DNA of 64,000 bases from Ruegeria sp. A3M17 (GTDB lineage: Bacteria; Pseudomonadota; Alphaproteobacteria; Rhodobacterales; Rhodobacteraceae): contig NZ_QOCF01000035.1 in assembly GCF_003318255.1 (NCBI RefSeq), positions 248,001 through 312,000 of the forward strand, given 5' to 3'. This document shows, in pieces, positions 62,664-64,000 of this stretch; within the stretch, counting starts at the first letter, position 1; every line of letters starts with the position of its first letter. A model generated the notes under the pieces. The model was not told the origin of the DNA, searched no databases, and was given only the letters and a program-made list of their open reading frames with translations. Position numbers and translations under genes: made by a program.

Positions 62664-63239
62664 TCAGGGCATCAAGTCGGCCACCGTATCCACGTCGCGC
62701 AAATGGTCCAGCAATCCGACGCGGCACCTCGGAACTGAGGCCAGAGTGTCAGCCAGCGCGGTTTCAGTAGACCAGCGTACTTTACGGAACAGGCTTGTCG
62801 GCAACGCCTTGTACCGCTGAGCCCCTACCAACCAATAGCCACCGTCCGGCGCAGGGCCAAATACAAATTCCGACTGTCCCAATTCCTTGAAGGCTCGTGC
62901 GATATGCTGGGATGTGATCCCGGGAATGTCCGCGCCGATCAGACAGACCGGTCCCTGCGGCATGCCGCGCAACATGCGCCCCATGCGGTCGCCCAGATCG
63001 CCTCGCCCTTGCGCCGCGCGGGGCAGATCAACGGGCCAGATGCGGCTGGTCAGGCCTTCCCGATCCGGGGTAACTGCCAGCACAATCTGCCAGCGTGGGT
63101 CCCGCAATCGCCGGATCAACGCGCGCGTCTGGTGACGGAACCACCACGCCGCGCCAACCATGCCAATGTCACGCCCCAGCCGCGTCTTGACCCGTCCCGG
63201 TCGGGGTTCTTTCACCATGATGACCAATGTGCGTTGCAT
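62664..63239 (-). CDS. TIGR04282/DUF2064 family glycosyltransferase-like protein
   Basis: A protein of 191 residues. VIMVKEPRPGRVKTRLGRDIGMVGAA at the N terminus and GQGRGDLGDRMGRMLRG, VCLIGADIPGITSQHIARAF and FVFGPAPDGGYWLVGAQ in the middle are the DUF2064 blocks (PxPGxVKTRL, GxDxPxL, DGGYxLxG). TIGR04282 members are named for arsenosugar biosynthesis, but the assignment is by family only. The fold is that of nucleotide-sugar transferases. The stop precedes the rnr start by 46 bp, and the dapE stop is three bases upstream of the start, so the three are probably cotranscribed. Confidence 0.9.
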   Translation of the reverse strand: MQRTLVIMVKEPRPGRVKTRLGRDIGMVGAAWWFRHQTRALIRRLRDPRWQIVLAVTPDREGLTSRIWPVDLPRAAQGRGDLGDRMGRMLRGMPQGPVCLIGADIPGITSQHIARAFKELGQSEFVFGPAPDGGYWLVGAQRYKALPTSLFRKVRWSTETALADTLASVPRCRVGLLDHLRDVDTVADLMP

Positions 63240-63242
63240 GCT

Positions 63243-64000
63243 TCAGGCGAAATAGTCCCAAAGGATGCGCGTGTAGATCGCCTTGAGCTGTTCGATCTGC
63301 GCGACCTCAACACATTCATCGACCTGATGCATTGTTCGGCCGACAAGGCCAAACTCAACCACCGGGCAATGATCTTTGACAAACCGCGCATCAGATGTGC
63401 CACCTGTTGTCGACATCTCGGGGCGCACACCGGTTTCGGTCTCGACCGCTTTCGCGACCAGATCAGACAGGGGGCCGGGTGGGGTCAGAAAGCTCTCGCC
63501 TGAGATCTTGATCCGGACGTTGATCGCGACATCGTAGGTTTCAGCCACGGCTTTGGCTTCCGCTTTCAGCCAATCGCTGAGGCTGGCACCCGAATGCAGA
63601 TCGTTAAAGCGAATGTTCACCGCCCCGGTACATTGCGCGGGGATCACGTTGGTAGCTGCGTTGCCCGTGTCAATACTCACAACAGCCAGGGTTGAGGCAT
63701 CGAAATGGTCCGATCCCTGATCCAGTTCCTGGCTGGCTAGCTGATGCATCAAACGCGCCATGGCGGGCAAAGGGTTCTTGGCCCGGTGCGGATAGGCCGA
63801 ATGCCCCTGCACACCGGTCACCGTGAACCAGGCGGTCATCGAACCACGCCGCCCGATCTTCATCATCTCGCCCATTGTGTTGGGGCAGGTCGGCTCGCCC
63901 ACCAAACAGGCAGACATGCGTTCTCCGGCCTTGGACATGTAATCAAGCAGTGCCGTGGTGCCGTCCACCGCGTCCGCCTCTTCATCGCCGGTGATCGCAA
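63243..64000 (-). CDS. dapE: Succinyl-diaminopimelate desuccinylase DapE, C-terminal part
   Basis: The 5' end lies beyond the window; about 252 codons are visible. The sequence begins ...[20 protein letters not shown], which carries the metal-binding Glu-Glu pair of M20 peptidases. It continues with [38 protein letters not shown] (dimerisation-domain His) and [15 protein letters not shown], and ends with the DapE block [20 protein letters not shown], whose His is a zinc ligand. It removes succinate from N-succinyl-LL-diaminopimelate in lysine/peptidoglycan synthesis. It is followed by the DUF2064 and rnr genes. Confidence 0.93.
   Translation of the reverse strand, partial: AITGDEEADAVDGTTALLDYMSKAGERMSACLVGEPTCPNTMGEMMKIGRRGSMTAWFTVTGVQGHSAYPHRAKNPLPAMARLMHQLASQELDQGSDHFDASTLAVVSIDTGNAATNVIPAQCTGAVNIRFNDLHSGASLSDWLKAEAKAVAETYDVAINVRIKISGESFLTPPGPLSDLVAKAVETETGVRPEMSTTGGTSDARFVKDHCPVVEFGLVGRTMHQVDECVEVAQIEQLKAIYTRILWDYFA

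Overview
The window looks like the chromosome of a Rhodobacterales alphaproteobacterium, most likely a marine Roseobacter-group organism such as a Ruegeria relative. The evidence is the GC-rich, densely packed coding with frequent ATGA/GTGA overlaps, the CcrM methyltransferase, the FlaF-FlbT flagellin regulators, a Rhodobacter-type porin, DUF2125, DUF3576 and DUF1217 proteins, and the general gene content. No insertion sequence, prophage, CRISPR array, rRNA or tRNA was found. About 65 protein genes fill the window, two of them cut by its ends.

0-16 kb is housekeeping. A transglycosylase-like lipoprotein converges on an aminotransferase-ftsK-lolA operon. An amidase and a UbiH-type hydroxylase diverge. 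Trm112-like, LON-domain, TPR-thioredoxin and exonuclease III genes form one minus-strand run. A PafA-like phosphatase with lower GC, an OmpR-type response regulator resembling CenR, and ribA coupled to an L,D-transpeptidase-fold gene follow. 16-32 kb holds a porin, a DUF3576 lipoprotein, leuS-lptE-holA, a flavoprotein, a small HNH protein with an in-frame hexamer repeat, an SDR/crotonase/VOC operon whose crotonase lacks both catalytic glutamates, DUF2125, and pmbA - IMPase - WaaA-like - lpxK (peptide maturation to lipid A).

32-43 kb holds dsbA and DUF721 divergent from mutY, an AlkB-type hydroxylase, a membrane adenylate cyclase, ccrM with three GANTC sites in its upstream region, rnhB, and then the least conventional stretch: two small exported cysteine-containing proteins, a protein with two membrane helices and a C-terminal cytoplasmic winged-helix domain, and a DUF427-class III cyclase fusion. 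42.5-48.2 kb is a flagellar cluster (DUF1217 protein, FlbT, FlaF, flagellin, FlgN-like, rod-binding protein; divergent FliK-like and FlgD) with a CtrA-like box in the divergent promoter.

48-57 kb is a polyamine uptake and catabolism island. potF-G-H-I and a PuuB-like oxidase are on the minus strand. A GntR/FCD regulator and a putrescine-type class III aminotransferase are on the plus strand. Similar TTTGATCAAA-like palindromes lie before potF, over the gntR start and before the aminotransferase, suggesting one regulon. The only long gap (56736-57125, between convergent genes) is full of nested inverted repeats, GANTC sites and a strong hairpin that no annotated gene explains. 57-64 kb is a lytic transglycosylase, a WYL regulator divergent from a GST, a DUF1801 protein, RNase R, a DUF2064 glycosyltransferase and the 3' part of dapE.
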